Shown piece after piece: positions 44,093 to 51,839 of a stretch of DNA of 64,000 nt. The stretch covers positions 1-64,000 of the forward strand of contig NZ_QUEE01000009.1 of the NCBI RefSeq assembly GCF_003477885.1. Direction: 5' to 3'. The translations under genes and the position numbers were made by a program. The DNA is from Lachnotalea sp. AF33-28. GTDB taxonomy: Bacteria; Bacillota; Clostridia; Lachnospirales; Lachnospiraceae. How positions within the stretch are numbered: position 1 is the stretch's first letter; every line of letters begins with the position of its first letter. A model generated the notes under the pieces. The model saw only the letters and a list, made by a program, of their open reading frames with translations, ran no database searches and was not told where the DNA came from.

Positions 44093-44944
44093 ATGAAAAA
44101 ACACAGTAAAATCTGGGTCAGCGTCATTCCCCTTTATATTTTCACGCTGATCTTTGTGGCAGGACCCCTGATCTATATGATAGCCTTAAGCTTTATGACC
44201 AGGGCCGAAGTCTTCGGCGTGGTAGGGGAATTCACGCTGGACAATTACAAGAAAATATTTGAGCCCATCTATCTGAAAACCTTTGCGGAGTCCCTGAAGC
44301 TGGCCTTCACCTCCACCATCCTGATCATCCTGCTCGGCTATCCTTACGGCTACTTTATGGCCAAATTGAGCAGCGTCTGGAAAAAAAGGATGATGGCGCT
44401 TTTAATGATCCCTTTCTGGACCAGTGCGCTGATCCGCCTCTACGGCTGGATCATCATCTTTCGGAGCAACGGTGTTCTGGACTCGGTACTGATGGGGCTG
44501 GGTATCACAAAGGACCCGCTCAAACTGCTCTACACCTACCCGGCCGTAGTGGTGGGCATGGTATACGCCCTGCTGCCGTTTATGATCCTGTCCGTATACT
44601 CCAGCGCGGAAAAGATGGACTGGTCCCTTGTGGAAGCGGCCAGGGATCTGGGCGCTTCCCCGATGAAGGCGTTTCTTACCGTTACGCTGAAGCTCACCCT
44701 GCCCGGCCTGTTATCCGGCGTGGTGCTGACCTTTGTTCCGTCCATGGGGCTCTTCTTTATCGCGGATATCCTGGGAGGCAATAAGGTTGTTCTGGTGGGC
44801 TCTATCATACAGGAACAGCTCACCAAGGGCCGCAACTGGCCGTTCGCGGCGGCACTGTCCGTAGTTCTGATGATCATGACTTCCCTCATCATCGGCATAT
44901 ACAGGAAAGTCACCAATACCAAGGACCTGGAGGGATTATTTTGA
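44093..44944 (+). CDS. ABC transporter permease, PotB type
   Basis: The 283-residue protein has six membrane helices and the EAA loop LVEAARDLGASPMKAFLTVT near residue 180. The order potA-potB-potC-potD is the canonical polyamine-importer arrangement. The gene starts three bases after the ATPase stop and has a weak ribosome site, so translation is probably coupled. Confidence 0.9.
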   Translation: MKKHSKIWVSVIPLYIFTLIFVAGPLIYMIALSFMTRAEVFGVVGEFTLDNYKKIFEPIYLKTFAESLKLAFTSTILIILLGYPYGYFMAKLSSVWKKRMMALLMIPFWTSALIRLYGWIIIFRSNGVLDSVLMGLGITKDPLKLLYTYPAVVVGMVYALLPFMILSVYSSAEKMDWSLVEAARDLGASPMKAFLTVTLKLTLPGLLSGVVLTFVPSMGLFFIADILGGNKVVLVGSIIQEQLTKGRNWPFAAALSVVLMIMTSLIIGIYRKVTNTKDLEGLF

Positions 44945-45714
44945 AAAACAGAACCAAACTTCCGAATATCTATCTGGGCGTCATACTGGTTATCATGTAT
45001 CTGCCCATTGTACTGACCGTATTTTATTCCTTCAACGAATCCAAGATCTCTTCTATCTGGGGCGGTTTTTCGCTGAAATGGTATGAAGAGCTGATGGGGG
45101 ACCGGGATCTGAAAGAAGCGTTAAGAAACAGCCTCATACTGGCTGCTTTAAGCTGCAGCGCTTCCGCCGTCATCGGCACCCTGGGCGCTGTGGGCATGTC
45201 CCGCATCCAGTCTAAATCCAAAGGCATCGTGGAATACATCTCCACCATTCCGATCATGATACCGGAGATCATACTGGGAATGGTATTTCTGGCGTTCTTC
45301 TCCCTGTTAGGTCTGCCTTTTGGCATGACCACGCTGGTGCTGGCCCATACCACCTTCTGTATTCCGTACATCTTTATGATGGTGAAAGCCCGCCTGATCG
45401 GCATGGACAAATCCCTGGAAGAAGCGGCCAGGGATCTGGGAGCGTCCCCGGTAAGAGCATTTTTTGATATCGTGCTTCCGTTAATCATGCCGGCCATCGC
45501 TTCCGGCATGCTGCTGGCCTTTGCCATGTCCTTTGACGACGTGGTTATCAGCATCTTTGTGACAGGGCCTAAGACTAATACGCTGCCCATCAAGATCTAC
45601 ACCAAGATGAAGACGGGCGTCACCCCGGAAATCAACGCTCTGTCCACCGTGATCCTGGTTGTAACCGTATTTCTGCTCTTCTTATCCTCCCGGATTAAAA
45701 AGAAGCAGAAGTAG
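44941..45714 (+). CDS. ABC transporter permease, PotC type
   Basis: The 257-residue protein has six membrane helices and the EAA loop LEEAARDLGASPVRAFFDIV near residue 160, followed by AFAMSFDDVVISIFVTG, characteristic of PotC. Translation starts at a TTG overlapping the TGA of the PotB-like gene, with GGAGG six bases before it. It pairs with the PotB-like subunit to form the channel. Confidence 0.9.
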   Translation: MKNRTKLPNIYLGVILVIMYLPIVLTVFYSFNESKISSIWGGFSLKWYEELMGDRDLKEALRNSLILAALSCSASAVIGTLGAVGMSRIQSKSKGIVEYISTIPIMIPEIILGMVFLAFFSLLGLPFGMTTLVLAHTTFCIPYIFMMVKARLIGMDKSLEEAARDLGASPVRAFFDIVLPLIMPAIASGMLLAFAMSFDDVVISIFVTGPKTNTLPIKIYTKMKTGVTPEINALSTVILVVTVFLLFLSSRIKKKQK

Positions 45715-45740
45715 GTTCCAATAAAGTAACATTAAAAAGG

Positions 45741-45788
45741 GGAAGCACACTGAATGTGTGCGCAGGTCATCAGCCTGCGGCTGGTGAC
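45741..45788 (+). repeat. two-hairpin leader element, copy upstream of the PotD-like gene
   Basis: GCACAC-TGAAT-GTGTGC, with a five-base loop, is followed by GTCATCAGCC-TGC-GGCTGGTGAC and then AAAAAGGAGG of the next gene. It fills nearly the whole gap between the PotC-like and PotD-like genes. Confidence 0.8.
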
Positions 45789-45808
45789 ATAAAAAAAGGA
45801 GGTCAATT

Positions 45809-46852
45809 ATGAAGTTCAAAAAAGTACTGGCACTGCTGCTCTGTATCGCTATGGTATGTTCCTTAAGCGCCTGCCAAAGCGGTGAAAAGAAAGAGCTGAA
45901 TCTGTTCACCTGGGACGGAATGTTCCCCCAGGAGGTTCTGGACGCCTTTGAAAAGGATACCGGAATCCGCATCAACTACTCCAATTTTGACTACGACGAA
46001 GACATGCTGTCAAAACTCTCCGAGGCGGAAGGCGGCGATTATGACCTGGTCATTGCGGATGACTATATCATTGAGCTGGCGATTCAGCAGGGCCTGGTTC
46101 AGAAACTGGATAAGAGCAAGCTTTCCAATTTCTCCAATGTCAATTCTCTGTACCAGGGACAGTTTTATGACCCATCCGATGAATACACCGTTCCCTACGG
46201 CGCGGGCATCCCGCTCATTATCTACGATCCGGCGCTGGTAAACCTCGATATCAAAGGCTACAGCGATCTGTGGGATCCTTCTCTTAAGGACAGTGTCGCG
46301 ATCATCGGCAACTACCGTGTAATCGACGGCATCGCGTTAAAGACCATGGGCGAGTCCTTTAATACACAGGATCTGGATCAGATCCAGGCTGCCGGCGACA
46401 AACTGATGGAGTTAGCGCCCAACATCCGCCTGATCAACGACAACAATACACAGGACTATATCATCAGCGGTGAGGCCAGCGTGGCATTTATGTACACCTC
46501 CCAGATCACCATGGCTTTAGCAGAGCGCCCCGACCTGAAGGTGGTTTATCCGGAAGAAGGGCTCGGATTCGGCATCATGGCCGGCTTCATCCCTTCCAAA
46601 GCTCCCAGCAGCGATGCGGCCCACCAGTTCCTGAACTACATACTGCAGCCGGAAGTATCCGCGCAGTGCTTCGAATATATCGGTTACTACTGCACCAACA
46701 AGGCGGCAGAGCCCTATATCTCCGAAGAGATGCATGATCTCATTGTGGTTCCGGATACCGTGACCGAGGGAGAAGCCATCCAGAATATCTCCCAGGAGGC
46801 AGAGGATCTGCACGGGAAGATCTGGACGGAGTTTAAAGACGCCTGCAACTAA
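45809..46852 (+). CDS. spermidine/putrescine-type solute-binding lipoprotein, PotD-like
   Basis: The 347-residue protein begins with a lipoprotein signal ending in SLSAC, so Cys22 is lipidated. The mature part follows PotD: LNLFTWDGMFPQEVLDAFEK, then YDLVIADDYIIELAIQQGLV and KLDKSKLSNFSNV. It should bind a polyamine-like or amino-acid-derived ligand outside the membrane. Being last in the operon, behind the two-hairpin element, it may be translated or stabilised separately from the membrane components. A strong terminator follows 12 bases after the stop. Confidence 0.9.
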   Translation: MKFKKVLALLLCIAMVCSLSACQSGEKKELNLFTWDGMFPQEVLDAFEKDTGIRINYSNFDYDEDMLSKLSEAEGGDYDLVIADDYIIELAIQQGLVQKLDKSKLSNFSNVNSLYQGQFYDPSDEYTVPYGAGIPLIIYDPALVNLDIKGYSDLWDPSLKDSVAIIGNYRVIDGIALKTMGESFNTQDLDQIQAAGDKLMELAPNIRLINDNNTQDYIISGEASVAFMYTSQITMALAERPDLKVVYPEEGLGFGIMAGFIPSKAPSSDAAHQFLNYILQPEVSAQCFEYIGYYCTNKAAEPYISEEMHDLIVVPDTVTEGEAIQNISQEAEDLHGKIWTEFKDACN

Positions 46853-46864
46853 ATGATTTCATGC

Positions 46865-46902
46865 AAAATGGCTTTTCCCAAACTAATGGGAAAAGCCATT
46901 TT
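46865..46902 (+). terminator. terminator of the importer operon
   Basis: AAAATGGCTTTTCCC (46865-46879) and GGGAAAAGCCATTTT (46888-46902) form a perfect 15-bp stem. The flanking A and T runs make it usable in both directions, which suits the convergent lipoprotein gene. Confidence 0.92.
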
Positions 46903-46914
46903 CATTAAACTAAA

Positions 46915-47280
46915 CTAACGCTTTGTAGACTCCGCAGCGCCGCTTCCGCTTTCGTTTAAGCCTTCGCTGATATCATCTACACCTCTGCTGACATCATTGC
47001 CAAGATCATCCAGCAGACCTCCGACAACACCGTCATCGGTTCCGTTTGTGCCGTTGGTTCCATTGGTCCCGTTCATGCCGTCGGATCCGTTCATACCGGT
47101 TGTCATATCCTCAGAGCCTGTTGTAACGCCCTGTGTAGGCGCTGATGTAGACTGGTTCGTAGTCTGTGACGCGCTGGTGCTGCTCTGATTGTTTTTATCC
47201 TTATCGTTGCCGCACGCGGTCAACATGCAGATCATCAGAACGAGCAGTAATGCTAAGAAAGATTTTTTCATAGCCTTCAT
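46915..47280 (-). CDS. small low-complexity lipoprotein
   Basis: The 121-residue protein has a signal peptide ending in CMLTAC, so it should be a lipoprotein after cleavage at Cys20. The rest is Ser/Thr/Asn/Gly-rich, with a short repeated GTN unit (GTNGTNGTNGTDDG) and a final acidic stretch ending in ESTKR. I recognise no domain. The start at 47280 has AAAAGGAG upstream; an ATG 28 codons earlier has none. It diverges from the ECF sigma gene, which may hint at an envelope-stress role, but that is only positional. Confidence 0.65.
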   Translation of the reverse strand: MKAMKKSFLALLLVLMICMLTACGNDKDKNNQSSTSASQTTNQSTSAPTQGVTTGSEDMTTGMNGSDGMNGTNGTNGTNGTDDGVVGGLLDDLGNDVSRGVDDISEGLNESGSGAAESTKR

Positions 47281-47417
47281 TGTGCACTCTCCTTTTCCTA
47301 TATGGTTTCTGTAATACTTTTGGTGAGGCTTATATAAAGTCCTGCCTATCAATAATATGCTCATTATACATTGTGATTATTTATACAAAAATTACCATAT
47401 TTTTTAAGCATTTAAAT

Positions 47418-47446
47418 TGAAACTTTTTATCGGAAGCGGTCGTCTA
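47418..47446 (+). promoter_or_regulatory. ECF-type promoter of the sigma factor gene
   Basis: TGAAAC (47418-47423) and CGTCTA (47441-47446) are 17 bases apart, matching the -35/-10 pattern recognised by Bacillus SigV/SigW-like ECF factors. The sigma factor encoded 47 bases downstream probably drives its own operon. Confidence 0.65.
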
Positions 47447-47492
47447 ATTAATGTAGCTGCAGATACAGAAGATACTTTGTGGAGGTGCCTCC

Positions 47493-47975
47493 TTGCTTAA
47501 GCAGATCAATACCCGGATAGAGGAACTTTTCACGAACAATTACCAAAAGTATTACCGCCTGGCTTACAGCTATGTACAGTCACCGGAGGATGCCATGGAT
47601 GTTGTGCAGGAAAGTGCCTATAAAGCCCTGAAAAACAGTAAAGGATTAAAAAATGCCCAGTATGCCGAAACCTGGGTTTATCGGATTGTGATTAATACCG
47701 CTCTGGATAGTCTGAAAATCAGAAAAAGAGAAGTGCCGGGAGTGGAAGATTACCAGCAGGAGTATATCCAGGAATATACGAACTTTGATGTCATGGATTC
47801 CCTTAAAAAGCTGGAACCAAACGAACGCGCTGTTATCATTCTGCGCTTTTTTGAGGATCTTAAGCTCTCCGATATCGCCAGGATTCTGGAAGAAAATGAG
47901 TCCACTGTAAAGTCCAGATTGTACCGTGCGCTGAAGATACTGAAGGTCGAACTGGATGAGTTCAGGGAAGCATAA
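47493..47975 (+). CDS. ECF-subfamily RNA polymerase sigma factor, SigV-like
   Basis: The 160-residue protein has region 2 (YRLAYSYVQSPEDAMDVVQE and TWVYRIVINTALDSLK) and region 4 (LEPNERAVIILRFFEDLKLS followed by ESTVKSRLYRALKIL). Such factors respond to envelope stress when released from an anti-sigma factor. The start is TTG at 47493, seven bases after GGAGG. That ribosome site lies within GGAGGTGCCTCC, which can fold on itself. The gene is followed by an RsiV-type anti-sigma gene, so the pair resembles Bacillus sigV-rsiV, where lysozyme is the inducer. Confidence 0.9.
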   Translation: MLKQINTRIEELFTNNYQKYYRLAYSYVQSPEDAMDVVQESAYKALKNSKGLKNAQYAETWVYRIVINTALDSLKIRKREVPGVEDYQQEYIQEYTNFDVMDSLKKLEPNERAVIILRFFEDLKLSDIARILEENESTVKSRLYRALKILKVELDEFREA

Positions 47976-48006
47976 TCATGCTGTATGCGTTACTGGAGGA
48001 AAATGT

Positions 48007-48903
48007 ATGAACAGGATCGAAGATCTAAAGAAAGAATATGAAGCCTATCAGGCCCCGGCCAGTCTTAAGCGGAAAGTTAAAAATGCCATGGCCAGGGCTA
48101 AAAAGGAACGGCGGAATAAGGCCATTATCCGCATCACAGGCCGCGGCATTCTGGGCGTTGCTGCCGCCATTCTCACCATTGTCATATTGGTAAACAGCAG
48201 CCCGCAGATCGCCAGGGCCATGGGATCCGTTCCCATTCTGGGAGCGCTCTCCGAGCTGCTCACCTTCCGCGGTTACACGGAGCGCGGGGACGGCCATGAG
48301 GCGAATATTGCGACACCGCAGATCATCCCTTCTAAGGACGGCCAGACGCTGACGCCCGGTGAGGAACAGCTGAATCGGACCATTGAGGAATATACTCAGC
48401 AGATCATCGATGATTATGAAGCGGCGGTGCTGAATGCCGGAGGGCAGGTTCCGCACGTAGGTGTGGATACCGTCTGTACCGTTCTTCCGGAAGATGAGCG
48501 GCTTTTCTCACTGCGGCTGGATACTGTGGAAAACACAGGCGGTTCCGCCACCTACAGCAAAATCTATCATTTTGACAAGGCCACCGACCAGGAAGTCATC
48601 CTGGCGGACGCATTTGCTGCCGGAACGGATTATATCACGGCGATATCGGAGAACATCAGGGAGCAGATGGCAAAGCGGATGGCGGAGGATCCGGAGGCAT
48701 ACTATTTTCTGGAAGAGGAGGACGGGGACGCGAATTTCCGTCAGATTAAGCCTAATCAGGAATTTTATCTGGATACGGACCGCAATCTCGTCATCGTATT
48801 TGACGAATATGATGTTGCTCCGGGATACATGGGAGAGGTGGAATTCACGGTTCCTCTCACGGTCTATCAAGATATGCTGTACGAGAACAGTTTTTTGAAA
48901 TGA
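48007..48903 (+). CDS. RsiV-like anti-sigma factor (DUF3298 domain)
   Basis: The 298-residue protein has a cytoplasmic N-terminal helix region (1-35), one membrane helix at about 45-65 and an extracellular DUF4163/DUF3298 module. The block SLRLDTVENTGGSATYSKIY followed by VILADAF and FYLDTDRNLVIVFDEYDVAP is typical of RsiV. RsiV holds its sigma factor at the membrane and in Bacillus binds lysozyme directly. The start at 48007 has GGAGG seven bases upstream; an in-frame ATG at 47956 lies inside the sigma gene. Lysozyme sensing here is inferred from the family. Confidence 0.82.
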   Translation: MNRIEDLKKEYEAYQAPASLKRKVKNAMARAKKERRNKAIIRITGRGILGVAAAILTIVILVNSSPQIARAMGSVPILGALSELLTFRGYTERGDGHEANIATPQIIPSKDGQTLTPGEEQLNRTIEEYTQQIIDDYEAAVLNAGGQVPHVGVDTVCTVLPEDERLFSLRLDTVENTGGSATYSKIYHFDKATDQEVILADAFAAGTDYITAISENIREQMAKRMAEDPEAYYFLEEEDGDANFRQIKPNQEFYLDTDRNLVIVFDEYDVAPGYMGEVEFTVPLTVYQDMLYENSFLK

Positions 48904-48941
48904 TGGGATGTAATGCGGTGCGCCCAGAGGCGCACCAAAGC

Positions 48942-48979
48942 AAAAGGGGATGCAGGCACTAAAACCTGCATCCCCTTTT
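48942..48979. terminator. bidirectional terminator
   Basis: AAAAGGGGATGCAGG and CCTGCATCCCCTTTT (48942-48956 and 48965-48979) form a perfect 15-bp stem. It separates the converging RsiV-like and dapB genes. A smaller hairpin, GGTGCG/CGCACC, lies at 48918-48936. Confidence 0.92.
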
Positions 48980-48980
48980 A

Positions 48981-49736
48981 TCAGCCTATCACATCTTTCA
49001 TCTCATACCAACCGGCCGGTTTGCCCGCCAGATATTTAGCCGCCTGCAGAGCGCCTTTGGCAAAGATCGCTTTGGAATAAGCGGTATGCTTAATCTCTAT
49101 CACCTCGTCCGTACCTGCAAATATCACCTCATGCTCGCCTACGATGCTGCCGCCGCGCACAGCCTGTATGCCGATCTGGCCGCTGGATCTCTTTTCGCGG
49201 ACACCGGAACGGTCATAGACATACTCATACCTGCCGCCCATTTCCTCATTGATCGCATCCGCAAGCGCCAGAGCGGTGCCGCTGGGAGCATCCACCTTCT
49301 GATTGTGATGTTTCTCCACTATTTCAATGTCAAATCCCGCATCCGCAAGCGTCCTTGCAGCTTCCTTCAAAAGTTTCGAGATCACGTTGATGCCGAGAGA
49401 CATGTTGGCCGACTTAAGCACCGCCACTGAAGCGCTCGCGCGCTTTACATGTGCAAGCTGCTCCTCGCTTAAGCCCGTAGTGCAGAGCACCACCGGAATC
49501 TGTCTCCTGACGCTGTAATCAAGCAGCGCATCCACCGCTTTCGCCGAGGCGAAATCTATGATCACATCCGCATCTACATCACACAGGTCTATGGACGGGA
49601 ATACAGGATAGGTATTCATTCCGCTGTCCATCGGGTCCACTCCCGCAACGATCTCAACGTCGCCGTCCCGGTCCGCCAGCCCTGTGATCACCTGTCCCAT
49701 TTTTCCGTTACATCCGTGCATTATGATTCGAACCAT
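48981..49736 (-). CDS. dapB: 4-hydroxy-tetrahydrodipicolinate reductase
   Basis: The 251-residue protein begins VRIIMHGCNGKMGQVI, the DapB nucleotide-binding loop, and contains EIVEKHHNQKVDAPSGTAL with the catalytic His and Lys pair. It reduces the product of DapA in the lysine/diaminopimelate pathway. The start at 49736 follows AGAGGAAGAG; an ATG 13 codons upstream has no ribosome site. It lies 61 bases after dapA in the same transcript, so it shares the lysine riboswitch. Confidence 0.96.
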   Translation of the reverse strand: MVRIIMHGCNGKMGQVITGLADRDGDVEIVAGVDPMDSGMNTYPVFPSIDLCDVDADVIIDFASAKAVDALLDYSVRRQIPVVLCTTGLSEEQLAHVKRASASVAVLKSANMSLGINVISKLLKEAARTLADAGFDIEIVEKHHNQKVDAPSGTALALADAINEEMGGRYEYVYDRSGVREKRSSGQIGIQAVRGGSIVGEHEVIFAGTDEVIEIKHTAYSKAIFAKGALQAAKYLAGKPAGWYEMKDVIG

Positions 49737-49797
49737 TTTCTCTTCCTCTTTTCTTCGGCGCACGTTCTCCGCCACCCGGGCAGAGATTCCGTGCGGT

Positions 49798-50688
49798 TTA
49801 CTTTAACGCGATTCCGTACTCCTCCATAGCCTTGCGAAGCTTCTCCACATTCTGGGGTTCCATGGGAGAAAGAGGCCTTCTGGTGGGTCCTGCTTCCCAT
49901 CCCATCAGATTCATCGCTTCTTTCACAGGAATCGGATTCACCTCACAGAACAAAGCCGAGATTAACGGAATCGCATCCAGCTGCATCTGCGCGGCTCCGG
50001 CCACATCCCCATCAAAAAACTTCTGACAGATTTCATGGGTCTGCCTCGGGGCCACATTGGAAAGCACAGAGATCACACCTTTACCGCCCAGGGATAACAG
50101 CGGTATGATCTGGTCGTCATTTCCTGAATATACATCCAGGCATCCCGCGGCCAGATGCTGCAGCATAGCCACCTGGCTGATATCCCCGCTGGCTTCTTTG
50201 ATGCCCACGATGTTCTCCACATTTTTGCCCAGATAGGCCGCCGTAGCCGGCTGGATGTTGCATCCCGTGCGGCTGGGGACATTATACATGATGATGGGCA
50301 GCTTCACAGAATCTGCGATCAGGGTGAAATGTTCGATCAGCCCCTTCTGTGTGGCCTTATTATAATAAGGAGTGACCACAAGGAGTCCGTCCGCTCCGGC
50401 CTTCTCCGCTTCCTGCGACAGATAAACCGCCGTGTCCGTACAGTTGGAGCCGGTACCGGCTATCACAGGGATTCTCTTATTGACCACCTTCACCGCGTAG
50501 CGGATCACGTCCAGGTGCTCCTCATGGGTCAGAGTGGAAGCCTCTCCTGTCGTCCCGCAGATGATGATGCTGTCCGTCTTATTGGCAATCTGATCTTCCA
50601 GAATCTGAGCCAGTTTATCATAGTTTACTTCTTTGTTATCTTTAAAAGGTGTAATAAGCGCAACTCCGGCGCCGGTGAAAATAGCCAT
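49798..50688 (-). CDS. dapA: 4-hydroxy-tetrahydrodipicolinate synthase
   Basis: The 296-residue TIM-barrel protein has ALITPFKDNKEVNYDKL, IICGTTGEASTLTHEEH and the Schiff-base lysine in NIVGIKEASGDI, with the YNVPSRTG catalytic tyrosine. It condenses pyruvate and aspartate semialdehyde, the first step of lysine synthesis. The start at 50688 follows CTAGGAGG; the frame stays open for 81 codons upstream, but that sequence is the riboswitch and terminator, not protein. It is co-transcribed with dapB. Confidence 0.96.
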   Translation of the reverse strand: MAIFTGAGVALITPFKDNKEVNYDKLAQILEDQIANKTDSIIICGTTGEASTLTHEEHLDVIRYAVKVVNKRIPVIAGTGSNCTDTAVYLSQEAEKAGADGLLVVTPYYNKATQKGLIEHFTLIADSVKLPIIMYNVPSRTGCNIQPATAAYLGKNVENIVGIKEASGDISQVAMLQHLAAGCLDVYSGNDDQIIPLLSLGGKGVISVLSNVAPRQTHEICQKFFDGDVAGAAQMQLDAIPLISALFCEVNPIPVKEAMNLMGWEAGPTRRPLSPMEPQNVEKLRKAMEEYGIALK

Positions 50689-50741
50689 CTCATATCCTCC
50701 TAGAATTGGTTTACTGTACATATCTATTGAATAAAAAAAGA

Positions 50742-50767
50742 AAGAGCCGGCGGAGCCGCCAACTCTT
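50742..50767 (-). terminator. riboswitch-controlled terminator before dapA
   Basis: On the minus strand AGAGTTGGCGG and CCGCCGGCTCT form the stem, followed by TTCTTTTTTT. It lies between the lysine aptamer and the dapA ribosome site and is the expected expression platform. Confidence 0.85.
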
Positions 50768-50803
50768 AGTGTCTGTCGTTTGTGCCTCGGCACAACCTTT
50801 CGA

Positions 50804-50972
50804 TACCAGTAGCTCTCCACCTTATGGTGACAGTCATATGGCTGTTCGCCATATGCCCAGGAAATATATGTGCAGGCATATCTCTCCTTCGGCGCTCCTC
50901 CCTTTCTCATACCCTCTTCTGTGCCTGACACATACGATATGATACTCTTGATTTACGCAACCTCTACCTCAA
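50804..50972 (-). ncRNA. lysine riboswitch (L box)
   Basis: On the minus strand the conserved blocks occur in order: GTAGAGGTTGCG, then CAAGAGTAT, AAAGGGAGGAGCGCCGAAGG, and CTGTCACC-ATAA-GGTGGAGAGCTACTGG. These match the L-box core of Bacillus lysC, including GTAG near the start pairing with CTAC at the end (P1). With the terminator at 50742-50767 it should switch dapA-dapB off when lysine is plentiful. Confidence 0.93.
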
Positions 50973-50987
50973 TCTATTCTGATTTTC

Positions 50988-51016
50988 ATAATAGCATTGT
51001 TGGACTGCATTGTCAA
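50988..51016 (-). promoter_or_regulatory. promoter of dapA-dapB
   Basis: On the minus strand TTGACA (51011-51016) and TATTAT (50988-50993) are 17 bases apart. Transcription would start near 50981, directly before the riboswitch. The MITE at 51046 ends 30 bases upstream of the -35 box. Confidence 0.8.
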
Positions 51017-51045
51017 CGCAAAATTTCGGCCCGAAAAGCAGTTTT

Positions 51046-51253
51046 GTTACGATTCACAGTTGCCGTTAACTTCCCGCGCATGTCGGGGCAGTATATGGTC
51101 CTCATTGGGACACGCTCTCGCTCCGTGAAGCGCGCAGCGGTTCCAACGCTGCAAACTACGCAGCGAAAGAACCGGCGGGCTTCAAGGGATCCCTATGAGG
51201 ACCATATACTGCCCCGACATGCGCTGCTTTATCGGCAGCCATGAATAGTAAAA
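51046..51253 (+). mobile_element. 206-bp-type hairpin MITE, copy 1
   Basis: Ends GTTACGATTCACAG and CCATGAATAGTAA are imperfect inverted repeats. CAGTTTT lies on both sides (51039-51045 and 51254-51260), consistent with a target duplication. Inside, a 23-base arm from GCAGTATATGGTCCTCAT pairs with ATGAGGACCATATACTGC, and the centre folds further (GAAGC/GCTTC, GGTTC/GAACC, CGCTGC/GCAGCG). No transposase is encoded. Copy 2 is at 62655-62860 in the opposite orientation. Confidence 0.85.
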
Positions 51254-51266
51254 CAGTTTTTTGTAT

Positions 51267-51746
51267 TTATGCTTCGATCTTGGATATGAAATTCACATAC
51301 GGTTTAAGCTCATCCGGCAGCACTCTGCCAGTAAGCACCAGCTCCATATCATCGGCCTTGGACTGTACCAGCTTTAAGAGCTCCTCTACCGTATACAGGC
51401 CTTCATCCATAAGCCTTAATATCTCATCCAAAATCAGCACATCGCATTCTCCGGTCAGCATGACCTTTCTTGCGAAGTTCACGCCGTTTTGGATATTTCT
51501 CGCCTCTTCCTTCTGCTCCTCCTCGGACAGTTCCTCATAGTGCTTCTCGAACTTCTCAAAACGGAACAGCCGGATTTCCGGTTCCAGCCTCGCAAGAACC
51601 TCCACACCTTCCGGAGACCTGCCTTTTAAAAACTGTATCATGATCACGGTTTTTCCCGAATTTGCCGACCTGACCGCCTTGCCGATGGCCATCATCGTCT
51701 TGCCGATTCCTCCGCCGCAGTAAACAGATATTTCACCATTCCCCAT
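51267..51746 (-). CDS. CobO/BtuR-family cob(I)alamin adenosyltransferase-like protein
   Basis: The 159-residue protein has the CobO layout: a P-loop-like YCGGGIGKTMMAIGKA, MIQFLKG, a LDEILRLMDEGLY segment and VLTGRVLPDEL at the end. The family adenosylates corrinoids using ATP. The P-loop differs from the usual TGNGKGKTT, so activity or substrate may vary. The start at 51746 follows AGGAGG; an ATG 25 codons upstream has none. No cobalamin gene is nearby, so it is probably a salvage enzyme. Confidence 0.8.
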   Translation of the reverse strand: MGNGEISVYCGGGIGKTMMAIGKAVRSANSGKTVIMIQFLKGRSPEGVEVLARLEPEIRLFRFEKFEKHYEELSEEEQKEEARNIQNGVNFARKVMLTGECDVLILDEILRLMDEGLYTVEELLKLVQSKADDMELVLTGRVLPDELKPYVNFISKIEA

Positions 51747-51839
51747 AACAGTACCTCCTAACCGTCGTCTCCGGTTATTGACTATTGGGTACATTTTACC
51801 ATTAGATGGCGGGTTTTGCAATATTATCTATCCATAAGT

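Noticed and set aside
43166..44104. 312-codon minus-strand frame
   Set aside because: Antisense to the PotA-like gene, whose Walker and signature motifs are intact.
50689..50931. N-terminal extension of DapA
   Set aside because: The sequence matches the lysine riboswitch and terminator, and normal DapA begins at 50688 behind AGGAGG.
50870..51244. Open frame across the riboswitch and MITE copy 1 encoding a basic peptide
   Set aside because: The second half is the MITE sequence, and a nearly identical peptide is produced by copy 2. It is a by-product of the repeat, not a gene.
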